Assembly (NCBI GenBank): GCA_009667805.1
Contig: CM019063.1
Location: 61,899,506 to 61,963,505, forward strand
DNA length: 64,000 bases
From: Leptobrachium leishanense
Taxonomy: Eukaryota > Chordata > Amphibia > Anura > Megophryidae
Direction of reading: 5' to 3'
Shown here: positions 21,183 through 32,510 of the stretch, piece after piece
Layout of the letters: every line of letters begins with the position of its first letter
Numbering within the stretch: the stretch's first letter is position 1
Notes under the pieces: model-generated
Databases searched by the model: none
Seen by the model: the letters and a program-made list of their open reading frames with translations, nothing else
Told to the model about the DNA's origin: nothing
Made by a program: the position numbers and the translations under genes

Positions 21183-23228
21183 TGTTTGAAGTCTATGATT
21201 ATTCCCAAATCCTTCTCCTGTTTGGATTTCCCTAACTCCATACCATTTAGGGTATAAATTACTTGTGTGTTCTTCACTCCAAAGTGCATAACTTTACATT
21301 TATTTACATTAAATGTCATCTGCCATTAAAGTGCCCAGTCCCCCAATCTATCTAAATCCCTCTGCAGCGAAGTAACATCCTGCTCACATTGTATTACGTT
21401 TCCTAGTTTTGTGTCATCTGCAAACACTGATACATGACTTTCAATGCCTATCTCAAGGTCATTTATAAATAAATTCAAGAATTGGTCCTATAACAGGCCC
21501 CTGAGGGTCACCACTTACCACTGATGTCCATCCTGAAAATTTACCATTTATGACCACTCTCTGTACCCTATCTTTTAGCCAGTTTTCTATCCAAGAACAA
21601 GTATTTTCATCTAGACTATTTTATCTTAATTTAAATAGTAAATCTTGTGTGGAAATTGTGTCGAAAGCTTTGGCAAAATCCAAGTAAATCACATCCACTG
21701 CGACCCCCTGATCTATACTTCTACTTACTTCCTCATAGAACATAATTAGGTTAGTCTGACATGATCTGTGTTTCATGAAACCATGCTGATTTTTGCCAAT
21801 TACATTATACCTCCCAATAAATTCCTGAATATTATCCCTTAGTAACCCCTCAAGCATTTCCCAGCCACAGATGTTAAGCTCACAGGCACAAATTTTAAAC
21901 CTTTCTTGAATATAGGGACCACGTCAACTTTTCTCCAATCCTCTGGTACTATTCCTGAAAGAAAAGAATCTTGAAAGATTAAGAACAGAGGTTTACATCT
22001 TTCAACACATAGCTCCCTCAGTACTCATGGGTGAATTTCATATGGCCCTGGGGCTTTATTCACATTCACCTTTTTTTCACACCTTTTCTTGAGTCAACCA
22101 GTCACTTTTTATTAGTAAGTTTTTATCAATGAATTTCATGTCTCCTGTTATAGGTTTCTCTTTGATAAATACTGAAGAAAAATAATCATTTAAAATTTCT
22201 GCCTTATCTTGATCTTCAGTTAACAATAACCCTGACTCAGATTTTAGTGAACCTACACTTTCACATTTGGGTTTTTTAATATTTATGTACCTAAAGAATC
22301 TTTTAGGGTTGGTCTTGCTCTCTTTGGCTATTTCTTTTTCATTTTCTAGTTTAGCCCATCTAATCACATTTTTACATGCTCTATTGGATGCCCTATATGC
22401 TTTATAGGATGCCTCAGATTTATCAGAATTAGAAGCTTTAAATGCCTTATTTTTACTTTTCATTTCCTTGTTTATCTTCCTGCTGAGCCACATTGGTTTC
22501 AGTTTGTTTCTTTTATATGTATTACCCAGTGGAATATATTGTGACGCGCACTTTTCTAGTGTTAGTTTAAAGTAGACTTGTGCACCATTTGTTTTTTCGG
22601 TTCGATTCGGTTCGTATTTTGTAAATTTTCGTTTCGGTTCGTTTCGTTTTCGTATCGACTTTTTTTTCGTAATTTCGAAAATTTTCGTGTTTTTCGGAAC
22701 GTCTGTTCTCCTCGTTTCAAAGTGTCTATTCGTTTTGACGTAAACTAATGGTTTTTCGGATACGATAATTATACGATACGATAATTCTGTCGATACGATA
22801 ATTCTGCCATTGAGATTTCTCATGTTTTACAAGAAGGATACATTGAGATGGGAATGATACAAAATTACAGAATCAGCGATAGAACCAAAAAATATGTTGT
22901 CCGAAATTACTGAAATGGAACCGAAATCAGGAATGGAGCCGAAATTACGAATGGAACGAAAATGATTTTCGATTTTACACATTTCTAGTCCATTCAAAAC
23001 TTCCGAACAAATTTTCGTTTCGTTTCGTAAATTTTTCGTTTACGGGAAATTCGGATCTGAAAGTTTTCGTAAAATCGGCTGAATCCGAATGCACGAATCG
23101 GGAAATTTCGTGAAAATTCTGAAATTCCGAAACCCGAAACGCACATCCCTAGTTTAAAGATATTCCACTTATCTTCTGTGTTTTTCCCGTGAAAGAGTTT
23201 CTGCCAGTCAATGACATTGAGAGCTTCC
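21183..23228 (-). pseudogene. Decayed CR1/Rex-like LINE ORF2
   Basis: Minus-strand reverse transcriptase remains in several frames. One segment (21857 down to 21621) reads KNQHGFMKHRSCQTNLI and VIYLDFAKAFDTIS. The segment near 22550-22080 is the linker between endonuclease and RT: LKPMWLSRKINKEMKSK, YKAYRASNRACK and NPKRFFRYINIKKPK. The end around 21319 reads MTFNVNKCKVMHFG. Stops and frameshifts separate them. A hAT MITE (22573-23151) interrupts the LINE, which resumes with GATATTCCACTTATCTTCTG. This is an older copy than the one at 14005. Confidence 0.85.
22573..23151. mobile_element. hAT-type MITE (579 bp) inside the LINE
   Basis: Ends TAGACTTGTGCACC and GCACATCCCTA, flanked by an exact 8-bp duplication GTTTAAAG (22565-22572 and 23152-23159). 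The interior is full of TTTCG/CGAAA words (GGTTCGATTCGGTTCG, TTCGTTTCG). Non-coding. Confidence 0.9.
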
Positions 23229-24159
23229 TTTATTTATTTATTTTTTTAATTCTTTATTTATGGGTATTGCATAGACAGATATAAATCAAACAAGAAGCAA
23301 AGGCCTCGCTGGGCCTCCATATGACATCGAATACATTGCAGAAAAGCCAAAACTCAGCTAATGCACAGCATTAGACATGGAATAAACCAAAAGCAAGTCA
23401 TTTGAGAGCAGAATATGCACTGCTAAAAAATCAGAAAGCAATATTTAAAGGAAAAGTCGACTAAAGGCATCTAGTTAAATGAGGGGAGGGGAAACAAGAA
23501 GAGGAAAACAAATCCGAACAAGGGGTGGTGGCAAAGGCCAGGACTGTGCCGTCCCTGGTATATTCCCGAGGACCTCGGGAGGCCAGGGAGAACAAATAGC
23601 ATTAGGCCCAGGTGCTCGGAGGGCCAAGTCGGGCTCCAGGCCTCGAAGGCGTTCTCCGAGAGAACCCGTAAGTGCCAAAACTAAACCAAAAAAAAAAAAG
23701 GGGGGGCAGAAAAATAAGTCTCATCATAAAAAAAGTCAAATAATAAGGTGGAAACGAGAGAGTCTCAGCAGGCAAAAAGTGAGGGGAAGGAGAAAAGGGC
23801 ACTTCAAAAGGAGCATGGGTTGCAAAATCAGGTCATGAGGGAGGAAAAAGCGCATGGGGATGCAAAGCCCGCTTCAGCCCTGGTAAATCCATGGTAAATC
23901 CAGTCCGACCCTCCCAGGCCTTCGGTAGGGGTCTGCCACTTCCGGATCAGCTAAAGCTGCCATCTCCCGGGGTATGCAGGGTACCAGCGCACCTCCTTCC
24001 AGCGTCAGCAGCATCTCAGCCGGGACGCTGACCACACCGCAGCTCCCTGCGGAAACAGCTTGACAGGCCTCAGCGGGATGCCAGACCGATGCATCCTCAA
24101 TGTCCCCCAATCGCGGGTCGTCTCCTCACGGTGGCTTCGCAGTGTGTACATCACCCGGC

Positions 24160-24400
24160 CCCAGAATCCTGTGTATGGCAATTACAGCAACACCTTGTAT
24201 CTGTACGACACAGGGATTTTCACTCATTATAACCCCTGAATCTTATCCCTGTACAGCAACGAGTGATCCCAGAGCTCTCCCTGTATTCTGCCCTCTCCCT
24301 GGCTGTTGTAATGCAGCAGTAAAGTTTGTTGAGCTTTTTGTTATAGTGAGGGTGGGGGCTGCTCCTTGTATCTTCTTTAGTGATACAGGATGACAGGACT
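24160..24400 (-). repeat. Unexpanded relative of the 52-bp minisatellite region
   Basis: In reverse complement this matches the sequence just left of and including the first unit of the array at 59800: AGTGAGGGTGGGGGCTGC, TACTGCTGCATTACA, CAGGGATAAGATTCAGGGGT and CAAGGTGTTGCTGTAATT. It carries one unit-like segment only. Confidence 0.7.
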
Positions 24401-24773
24401 GAGCAACAGCCATTTATTTCTCCGCTCCACACACTTTTTAACATCTCGCTGAAAGGTTTTAACATCTCCAGCAAACTTTAGCGGCTTGACATGAGTCTTG
24501 GTTGGGAAAACGAATGTTAAAGGTGACCCGCTAATAGTTAGCGGTGTGTTGCGCTATCCATTTATTCCACTAGCGTCTGACTTCTAACGACAACCATGTA
24601 ATAGGGCTCACTGTGTGCTACCTTTTCACAAACCACCTTCACAGTAATTTTTAAAAAAAAGCATAGTATATTATTATTATTATTATTTTATTATTATTAC
24701 ACTGTATTGTGTTTATTGTTTGTTTGCACTCCATATACTTTGTTAAAGAGACGTGTTCCTGATCTCGTTGCAG

Positions 24774-24827
24774 ATGTTGGATTATGTGTACCAACAGATG
24801 AACATGCGGGAGAACTTTCAAAGCTGA
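24774..24827 (+). CDS. grp: Gastrin-releasing peptide precursor, exon 3 (coding part)
   Basis: Begins after GTTGCAG in phase 0 and encodes the last 17 residues, MLDYVYQQMNMRENFQS, then TGA. From family knowledge, non-mammalian GRP precursors end with a short helical tail of the form L-V-D-x-L-L-Q-V-L-N-M-K-E, which this matches in position and pattern. Total precursor: 57 + 85 + 17 = 159 aa. The Met at 24774 is not a start codon. Confidence 0.85.
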   Translation: MLDYVYQQMNMRENFQS

Positions 24828-25166
24828 ACTATGCGCGACCACCCCAGGAGAGAAGACACAAACTATGTCCCTGAAAAGCTCTGTTTCAAAAAAGCATTTG
24901 ATTGTATCAGATAACTGAGATTTTATTAATGTAAACAATACCGCTTATCGTGTAGAGTATCTATGAGTTTTTCCATGTCTAATATCTTTGAAATCCATCG
25001 CTCCAGAGCATGGACTGACTTGCTCGATCGGCTTTTCTTGTAAATAATGGTCAAGGAAGGGTCTTCCAGTTACATAAAATATAATTATCTTCTGATGATT
25101 TCATCTTTTTAGTTTGTAGACACAATATATTTTGACATTCACAATAAAAATATATATATAAATAAA
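24828..25166 (+). terminator. grp: grp 3' untranslated region with polyadenylation signals
   Basis: AATAAA occurs at 25143-25148 and again at 25161-25166, about 320 nt after the stop, in AT-rich DNA free of transposon sequence. The region between holds no repeat I recognise. Cleavage would fall near 25165-25190. Confidence 0.65.
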
Positions 25167-25339
25167 ATCAAATAACGCGCCGGAAAAGATTTATGTTTTT
25201 TTTCTTCAAGTTCAAGAAGTCCACGAACTGGCATTTTTTTGCTACAAATGTGCAGCTCAGAGACCAAAGTCCATTGTAACTGTAAAAAACGTAAAGTCCA
25301 GGGTTTAACCCCTTCACTACCAAGTGATTTTCCAGAAAA

Positions 25340-25631
25340 ACCACTGTCAGGAACCAGGAGATTTCTCCTTGGATCAAGAAGCTTTTACCCACATATTAAA
25401 TATTATAACCCTTAATATTCTGTGTCTGCAGGAAGTCATCCAGTCATTGTTTAAAAGTCTGTACAGTCTCTGACCCAACCACCTCAACAGGCAGAGAATT
25501 CCACAGCTTTATTGTTCTCACTGTCAAATAAACTCTTCCTGTGCTTTAGGCTGAATTTTCTTTCCTCCAGTCTAAACGGGTGACCTCGTGTCCTGTGTAT
25601 ATGAATAGGTTTCCAGACAATGGTTTATAAT
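25340..25631 (-). mobile_element. CR1-type LINE, 3' end and last ORF2 codons
   Basis: Minus strand: TCTGATAACCTTATATAAAT, then the region around CAATGGTTTATAATGG, AGGTCACCCGTTTAGACTGG, GAATTCTCTGCCTGTTGAGG and the 3' tail AGCTTCTTGATCCAAGGAGA. This is the 3' end of a CR1/L2-type LINE common in frogs. It continues directly into the 42-bp array at 25632. Confidence 0.8.
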
Positions 25632-26630
25632 GGCCCCGTATATATTTATATAAGGTTATCAGATCCCCTCTAAGGCCCCGTATATATTTATATAAAGCTA
25701 TCAGATCCCCTCTAAGGCCCCGTATAATTTTATATAAAGTTATGAGATCCCCTCTAAGGCCCCGTATATATTTATTTAAAGTTATCAGATCCCCTCTAGG
25801 CCCTGTATATATTTATATAAGGTTATCAGATCCCCTCTAAGGCCCCGTATATATTTACTTAAAGTTATCAGATCCCCTCTAAGGCCCTGTATATATTTAT
25901 ATAAAGTTATCAGATCCCCTCTAAGGCCCTGTATATATTTATATAAGGTTATGAGATCCCCTCTAAGGCCCCGTATATATTTATTTAAAGTTATCAGATC
26001 CCCTCTAGGCCCCGTATATATTTATATAAGGTTATCAGATCCCCTCTAAGGCCCCGTATATATTTATATAAAGTTATCAGAGCCCCTCTATGGCCCTGTA
26101 TATATTTAAATAAAGTTATCAGATCCCCTCTATGGCATCATATATATTTATATAAAGTTATCAGATCCCCTCTAAGGCCCCGTATAATTTTATATAAAGT
26201 TATGAGATCCCCTCTAAGGCCCCGTATATATTTATTTAAAGTTATCAGATCCCCTCTAGGCCCTGTATATATTTATATAAGGTTATCGGATCCCCTCTAA
26301 GGCCCCGTATACATTTACTTAAAGTTATCAGATCCCCTCTAAGGCGCCATATATATTTATATAAAGTTGTCAGATCCCCTCTAAGGCCCTGTATATATTT
26401 ATTTAAAGTTATCAGATCCCCTCTAAGGCCCCGTATATATTTATTTAAAGTTATCAGATCCCCTCTAAGGCCCCGTATATATTTATATAAAGTTATCAGA
26501 TCCCCTCTAGGCCCTGTATATATTTATATAAGGTTAACAGATCCCCTCTAAGGCCCCATATATATTTACTTAAAGTTATCAGATCCCCTCTAAGGCCCCG
26601 TATATATTTATTTAACCCCTTAAGGACCGA

Positions 26631-27126
26631 GGACGTACCATGTACGTCATTGCAGCGGGTCTCTCTTAGACCCGCTGACGTACATGGTACGTCCTGCCGT
26701 TTTTTGAGCGCTGGAAGCGATCGGATCGCTTCCAGCAGCTCAAACGCCATTGCAGGCTGCCTGGGAGTCCAGGCAGCCGTGCAATGGCGTTTAGAAGTGC
26801 CGGGGCACCATGTGATCGCTCCCCGGGAGCGATCAACATCCGGTTTCACCGGAGAGGTGCCCGGCACTTCTAGAGAGCGCTGGAAGCGATCAGATCACTT
26901 CCAGCTGCTCTGAGTATATTACAAGGATGCCTCGACATCGAGGCATCCTTGCAATATGCTTACCTGCCGCCGGTCCGTCCGTGATCGCTCCCCCCGAGCG
27001 ATCACTTCCGGTAGCGGCAGGAAGTACTGAGTGCCACGAGGTATCGTGGCACTCAGTACAAAAACGATCACATCAGTGATCAGGTGCTCTGCTGGGTGCC
27101 TCGAGGGATCAAGGCACCCAGCAGAG
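26631..27126. repeat. Train of about eight consecutive hairpins
   Basis: Stems in order: GGACGTACCATGTACGTC; GAGCGCTGGAAGCGATC and its partner; AAACGCCATTGCA / TGCAATGGCGTTT around GGCTGCCTGG; AGAAGTGCCGGG / CCCGGCACTTCT; GGATGCCTCGACATCGAGGC; CTGCCGC...GCGGCAG around GATCGCTC; TACTGAGTGCCACGA / its complement; CTCTGCTGGGTGCC / GGCACCCAGCAGAG. They sit end to end with spacers of a few bases and cover 500 bp. Confidence 0.9.
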
Positions 27127-27205
27127 TAAAAAAAAGTGTAAAAAAAAGTGTAAAAAAAGTGAAAAAAAAAGTAAAATAAAAAGTAAAATAAAAATAAATA
27201 AAATA

Positions 27206-27491
27206 AACTGACGGTTAGGGGTAGGGGTAGGGTTAGGGGTAGGGTTAGGGGTAGGGGTAGGGGTAGGGTTAGGGGTAGGGGTAGGGGTAGGGTTAGGGTT
27301 AGGGGTAGGGTTAGGGGTAGGGTTAGGGGTAGGGGTAGGGTTAGGGGTAGGGTTAGGGTTAGGGGTAGGGTTAGGGTTAGGGGTAGGGTTAGGGTTAGGG
27401 GTAGGGTTAGGGTTGGGGTAGGGTTAGGGTTAGGGGTAGGGTAGGTTAGGGGTAGGGTTAGGGGTAGGGTTAGGGGTAGGGTTAGGGTTCT
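27206..27491 (+). repeat. Telomere-like TTAGGG/GTAGGG array inside the element
   Basis: About 48 hexamers mixing TTAGGG and GGTAGGG-type variants, G-rich on the + strand, next to an A-rich run of AAAAAAGTG repeats. It lies within a transposon, so it is not evidence of a chromosome end or fusion. Confidence 0.95.
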
Positions 27492-27928
27492 AAGGGCAGG
27501 GTCATCTTGGGGCTGAGTGGGATGTTCCTAGCCTGCCTCAGAGAGGCAGGCTAGCAACATCCAATCAGAAGTTAGAAAAAATCAAAATAAAATTTCTAAT
27601 TTGTCAGGTCAGGTCAATATTTTGTAAATATTGGCTCTGACCTCTGTGATTCTCCCTCCCTCTCCTCACTTGTGTTTTGGTGAGCGAGAGAGAGAGATCA
27701 GATTTGACAGGTTAGAGATTTTAGTGAGATTTAGTGAGATTAGAAAAATTGAGGCAGATTTAGAGAGATTTTAGGGAGATTTAGAAGAATTGAGGCAGGT
27801 TTAGAGGGATTTAGAGAGATTTAGGTGTTTATTTGTATTTTCTTGTGAAACCCAACGGTTCTTCTAAGAACCAACAATCCGCTTATATATATATAATAAT
27901 TATAAAATTTTATAATCTATTATATATA

Positions 27929-28600
27929 ATGTCTGAGCGGGTGTACAGCGCCGAGGAGGCATATGCCATCCTGGCGTCAGAATCTGAGGCATCTGCGTCA
28001 GACTCAGACCCTCATTTCGACCCCGCTAACTGCTCAGAGACGTCGCTAGATACATTATCTACGCTGGCTGATGTATCTAGTGATGTTTCTGATGCAGATC
28101 CTGGGTCACCACCTGCCAGCAGGAGACGCACAGCTCCAGCTGAGGAGTGGGTAGTGCCTCATCGCCAGAGGCCAGATATCCCTCCTTTCACGGCAAATCC
28201 TGGCATCAATATTGATGTTGCAGGATTTACCGCCACACAGTTTTTGCAGGTGTTTATGGGGGATGATTTGTTGGGCCACATCGTGGCCCAATCAAATCTG
28301 TATGCCCATCAGCATTGTGCTGCGAAGCCAGACTCCTACTTGGCAAGGCAGCAATGGACCCCGCTAGATGTGCCAGAATTTCTGAAATTCTGGGCACTTA
28401 CTATGCTGAGGGCATCATAAAGAAGCCCTCAATTCGCTCCTACTGGAGCAGTAGCCCCATCTGCTCTACCCCCATTTACCCCCAATCAATGTCACGTAGA
28501 AGGTATGAAAACATTTTGCGTTTCATGCACTTCAGTGACAACAGCCTGTGCCCCCCTAGAGAGCATCCCCAGTTTGACAGGCACCAGACTTTTACATTTT
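27929..28600 (+). pseudogene. piggyBac-like transposase, N-terminal third, frameshifted and truncated
   Basis: The start MSERVYSAEEAYAILASESE is followed by an acidic/serine-rich N-terminus, then PDIPPFTANPGINIDVAG and TATQFLQVFMGDDLLGHIV, the beginning of the DDE_Tnp_1_7 (piggyBac) core. The frame ends at 28418-28420, but the homologous protein continues in another frame: GIIKKPSIRSYWSSSPI and MSRRRYENILRFMHFSDNSL, so there is a frameshift near 28400-28415. Similarity stops near 28590 (HPQFDR). All three catalytic aspartates are missing, so the product cannot be active. Confidence 0.9.
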
Positions 28601-28649
28601 ATTCGTACATTTTTATGTTCTACAATTGGTGCTGTATTTTGCCAAAATC

Positions 28650-31035
28650 TTTGCACACCTATGCATGGGGGGCATGGGTGTACTCAGGAGATCTTGCAGA
28701 AAACAACCTGGAGAGTTTTCATGCAGTAACAAACAACAGTGTCTCCTAAATCACAGTCCAAAACTACTGTGGGCGTAAAAATCTGAAAATTGAAAAATTA
28801 CACCACACACCTTCTCAAATGTTTTGGGCTAAAACCGTTGCATCCATGGCATCAAAGCACTCCATATGCAATACCTTGGGGTGTCAACATAACAAATATA
28901 AACAATTTTCTGGCAATAATTCAAACTGGGGTATGCGGTAGACCCAAAACCAAAGATAGGCCTAGCTGAAGAAATAATCTCAATTTCAACTCCAATGACA
29001 AAGTCATAAAAATTGTATTTGAACCTTCCCAAAATCCTGGCAAACCTATGCATGGGGGGCATGGGTGTACTCAGGAGATCTTGCAGAAAACAACCTGGAG
29101 AGTTTTCATGCAGTAACAAACAACAGTGTCTCCTAAATCACAGTCCAAAACTACTGTGGGCGTAAAAATCTGAAAATTGAAAAATTACACCACACACCTT
29201 CTCAAATGTTTTGGGCTAAAACCGTTGCATCCATGGCATCAAAGCACTCCATATGCAATACCTTGGGGTGTCAACATAACAAATATAAACAATTTTCTGG
29301 CAATAATTCAAACTGGGGTATGCGGTAGACCCAAAACCAAAGATAGGCCTAGCTGAAGAAATAATCTCAATTTCAACTCCAATGACAAAGTCATAAAAAT
29401 TGTATTTGAACCTTCCCAAAATCCTGGCAAACCTATGCATGGGGGGCATGGGTGTACTCAGGAGACCTTGCAGAAAACAACCTGGAGAGTTTTCATGCAG
29501 TAACAAACAACAGTGTCTCCTAAATCACAGTCCAAAACTGATGTGGGTGTGAAAATGAAAAATGACCACCAAACTGTATCCAATTTGTTTGGAGCAAACG
29601 GATGCATCCATAGCATAAAAACACTCCATTTACAATACTTTGGGGTGTTAGCTTACCAAATATATGCACGTTCATAAAACTGGGGTATGTAAAAAGGCCC
29701 CTAAAAAGAAGATAAGCAAAGAAGATACTGTATGTCAAATTAGAAAATTGACAAGCACATGTCAAAGATTGGCGTAGCACCCCAAAAACAACAGAACAAA
29801 TCTATATATGGGTGGTATCAATTTACTCAGAAGATGTTGCTGAACATATTTTGGGGTGTTTTTTGGCAGTAACCCATAACTGGATTTGACAATTCATGCC
29901 TAAAGTACAATGTGTGTGAAAAAATAACACAAAAAGTGACTACCTGAAAGTTTGACATAGAGCTAGTGCATGGAAAGTGTTAAAATACAACTCTTTGAAG
30001 CACCCTAGGGTGTGCCCTTTCTAAAAATATATGGTTTGATGGGGGTAAATTACTTTGGCCGGCTTCAAAAATGTCCCAAATAGGACATGGGTGCATGATG
30101 ACGAAATGTGAAAATTCCAAGTTGGAAAACTGAAATGCGCACCCCCCAAATAAGGCCTATTAGCCCCCAAATGACCCGACATACCTATACATGAGTGGTA
30201 TCAATTTACTCAGAAGTTGTTGCTGAACATATTTTGTGGTGTTTTGTGGCAGTAACCCATAACTGGATTTGACAATTCATGCCTAAAGTACAATGTGTGT
30301 GAAAAAATAACACAAAAAGTGACTACCTGAAAGTTTGACATAGAGCTAGTGCATGGAAAGTGTTAAAATACAACTCTTTGAAGCACCCTAGGGTGTGCCC
30401 TTTCTAAAAATATATGGTTTGATGGGGGTAAATTACTTTGGCCGGCTTCAAAAATGTCCCAAATAGGACATGGGTGCATGATGACGAAATGTGAAAATTC
30501 CAAGTTGGAAAACTGAAATGCGCACCCCCCAAATAAGGCCTATTTGCCCCCAAATGACACGACATACCTATACATGGGTGGTATCAATTTACTCAGAAGA
30601 TGTTGCTGAACATATTTTGGGGTGCTTTTTGGCAGTAACCCATAACTGGATTTGACAATTCATGCCTAAAGTACAATGTGTGTAAAAAAATAACACAAAA
30701 AGTGACTACCTGAAAGTTTGACATAGAGCTAGTGCATGGAAAGTGTTAAAATACAACTCTTTGAAGCACCCTAGGGTGTGCCCTTTCTAAAAATATATGG
30801 TTTGATGGGGGTAAATTACTTTGGCCGGCTTCAAAAATGTCCCAAATAGGACATGGGTGCATGATGACGAAATGTGAAAATTCCAAGTTGGAAAACTGAA
30901 ATGCGCACCCCCCAAATAAGGCCTTTTAGCCCCCAAATGACCCGACATACCTATACTTGGGTGGTATCAATTTACTCAGAAGATGTTGCTGAACATATTT
31001 TGGGGTGCTTTTTGGCAGTAAACCTTAAAGTTCAC
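28650..31035. repeat. Satellite-like tandem repeat of 383-387 bp in the piggyBac-like element
   Basis: The motif CCTATGCATGGGGGGCATGG recurs at 28658, 29045 and 29432 (period 387); its diverged form CTATACATGGGTGGTATCAA recurs at 29802, 30185, 30568 and 30951 (period 383 for the last steps). Both classes share ACTCAGGAGATCTTGCAGAA / ACTCAGAAGATGTTGCTGAA, so they are one family in two subfamilies. No coding function is visible. Confidence 0.9.
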
Positions 31036-31680
31036 AGTACATGTATTCTTAAATTGCGTTCAAAAAAAAAAAATCACCAAATTTTTTTTTTTTCTCAAAC
31101 TTTGGCATAGATTTGTGGTAAAATGGTTTGCATGGAAAGAGTCAAAATACCCCAAGTTTAATACCTTGATTTGTGTACTTTAAAAAAATATGTATATGTG
31201 GAGGGTTATTCAGGAATTAGTGACAGATATCAGTGTTACAATGTCACTATCACTAGTTTTGAAAAATAACTCTTTGGAAATGGCAAAGTGCTACTTGCAC
31301 TTATTGTTGCATAAAATAAGGAAAAAAGCGAGGAATATGTAAACATTGGGTATTGCTAAACTCAGTACTAAATTTAGAAACTACTAAAGAATAAATTTTT
31401 TTTGACGGTTGTTGATACATAAGAAATTTTGGGGGTCAAAGTTCGAAAAAGTGGTGTTTTTTCAATTTTTGTGTCATATTTCACAATATTTTTTATAGTA
31501 AATTATATGAAATGATGAAAAAAATGGTATCTTTATAAAGTCCATTTAGTGACGAGAAAAACAGTGTAAAATATGTGTGGGTTACATAAACGAGTAAGAG
31601 GAAAATTTGACGTAAACACTAAGAGCGCAGAAACGTAAAAACAGCAGCGGTCACGAACGGACGGATTCGTGTAAAACCGC
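31036..31680. other. A/T-rich right subterminal region of the inner element
   Basis: Contains poly(A)/poly(T) tracts and a segment TTTTTTCAATTTTTGTGTCA, without open frame or hairpin train like that of the left end. Confidence 0.5.
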
Positions 31681-32510
31681 CCGGTCACTAAGGGGTTAAA
31701 GTTATCAGATCCCCTCTAAGGCCCTGTATATATTTATATAAGGTTATCAGATCCCCTCTAAGGCCCCGTATATATTTACTTAAAGTTATCAGATTCCCTC
31801 TAAGGCCCCGTATACATTTACTTAAAGTTATTAGATCCCTCTAAGGTGCCATATATATTTATATAAAGTTATCAGATCCCCTCTAAGGCCCTGTATATAT
31901 TTATTTAAAGTTATCAGATCCCCTCTAAGGCCCCGTATATATTTATTTAAAGTTATCAGATCCCCTCTAAGGCCCCGTATATATTTAAATAAAGTTATCA
32001 GATCCCCTCTAAGGCATCATATATATTTATATAAAGTTATGAGATCCCCTCTAAGGCCCCGTATATATTTATTTAAAGTTATCAGATCCCCTTTAGGCCC
32101 TGTATATATTTATATAAGGTTATCAGTTCCCCTCTAAGGACCGTATATATTTACTTAAAGTTATCAAATCCCCTCTAAGGCCCCGTATATATTTATTTAA
32201 AGTTATCAGATCCCCTCTAAGGCCCTGTATATATTTATATAAGGTTATCAGATCCCCTCTAAGGCCCCGTATATATTTACTTAAAGTTATCAGATCCCTC
32301 TAAGGTGCCATATATATTTATATAAAGTTATCAGATCCCCTCTAAGGCCCTGTATATATTTATTTAAAGTTATCATATTCTCTCTAAGGCCCCGTATATA
32401 TTTATTTAAAGTTATCAGATCCCCTCTAAGGCCCCGTATATATTTATATAAAGTTATCAGATCACCTCTAAGGCGTTGTATATATTTATATAAAGTTACC
32501 AGATCCCTAA

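Larger units (their letters stand above)
16387..24773 (+). other. grp: grp intron 2 (8.4 kb)
   Basis: GTGAGA donor, and acceptor GATCTCGTTGCAG preceded by a weak pyrimidine tract; phase 0. Contents are repeats listed separately. The stretches 18940-19295 and 23230-24160 have no feature I can name; the latter is G+C-rich with a non-coding look. Confidence 0.85.
26616..31695 (+). mobile_element. Inner piggyBac-like element (5,080 bp)
   Basis: TTAA (26612-26615), terminus CCCCTTAAGGACCGAGG; right terminus CCGGTCACTAAGGGG then TTAA (31696-31699). The flanks rejoin to TATTTATTTAAAGTTATCAG, exactly one array unit, so the insertion site is proven by the sequence. Left to right it holds a train of hairpins, a telomere-like array, a broken transposase start, a satellite of 383-387 bp units and an A/T-rich right end. 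Confidence 0.9.

Noticed and set aside
5206..24827. Bombesin or neuromedin B rather than GRP
   Set aside because: The core is GSHWAVGHLM (GRP type); bombesin has NQWAVGHLM and NMB ends HFM.
27206..27491. Interstitial telomere marking a chromosome fusion
   Set aside because: The array lies wholly within a transposon with TTAA-bounded ends.
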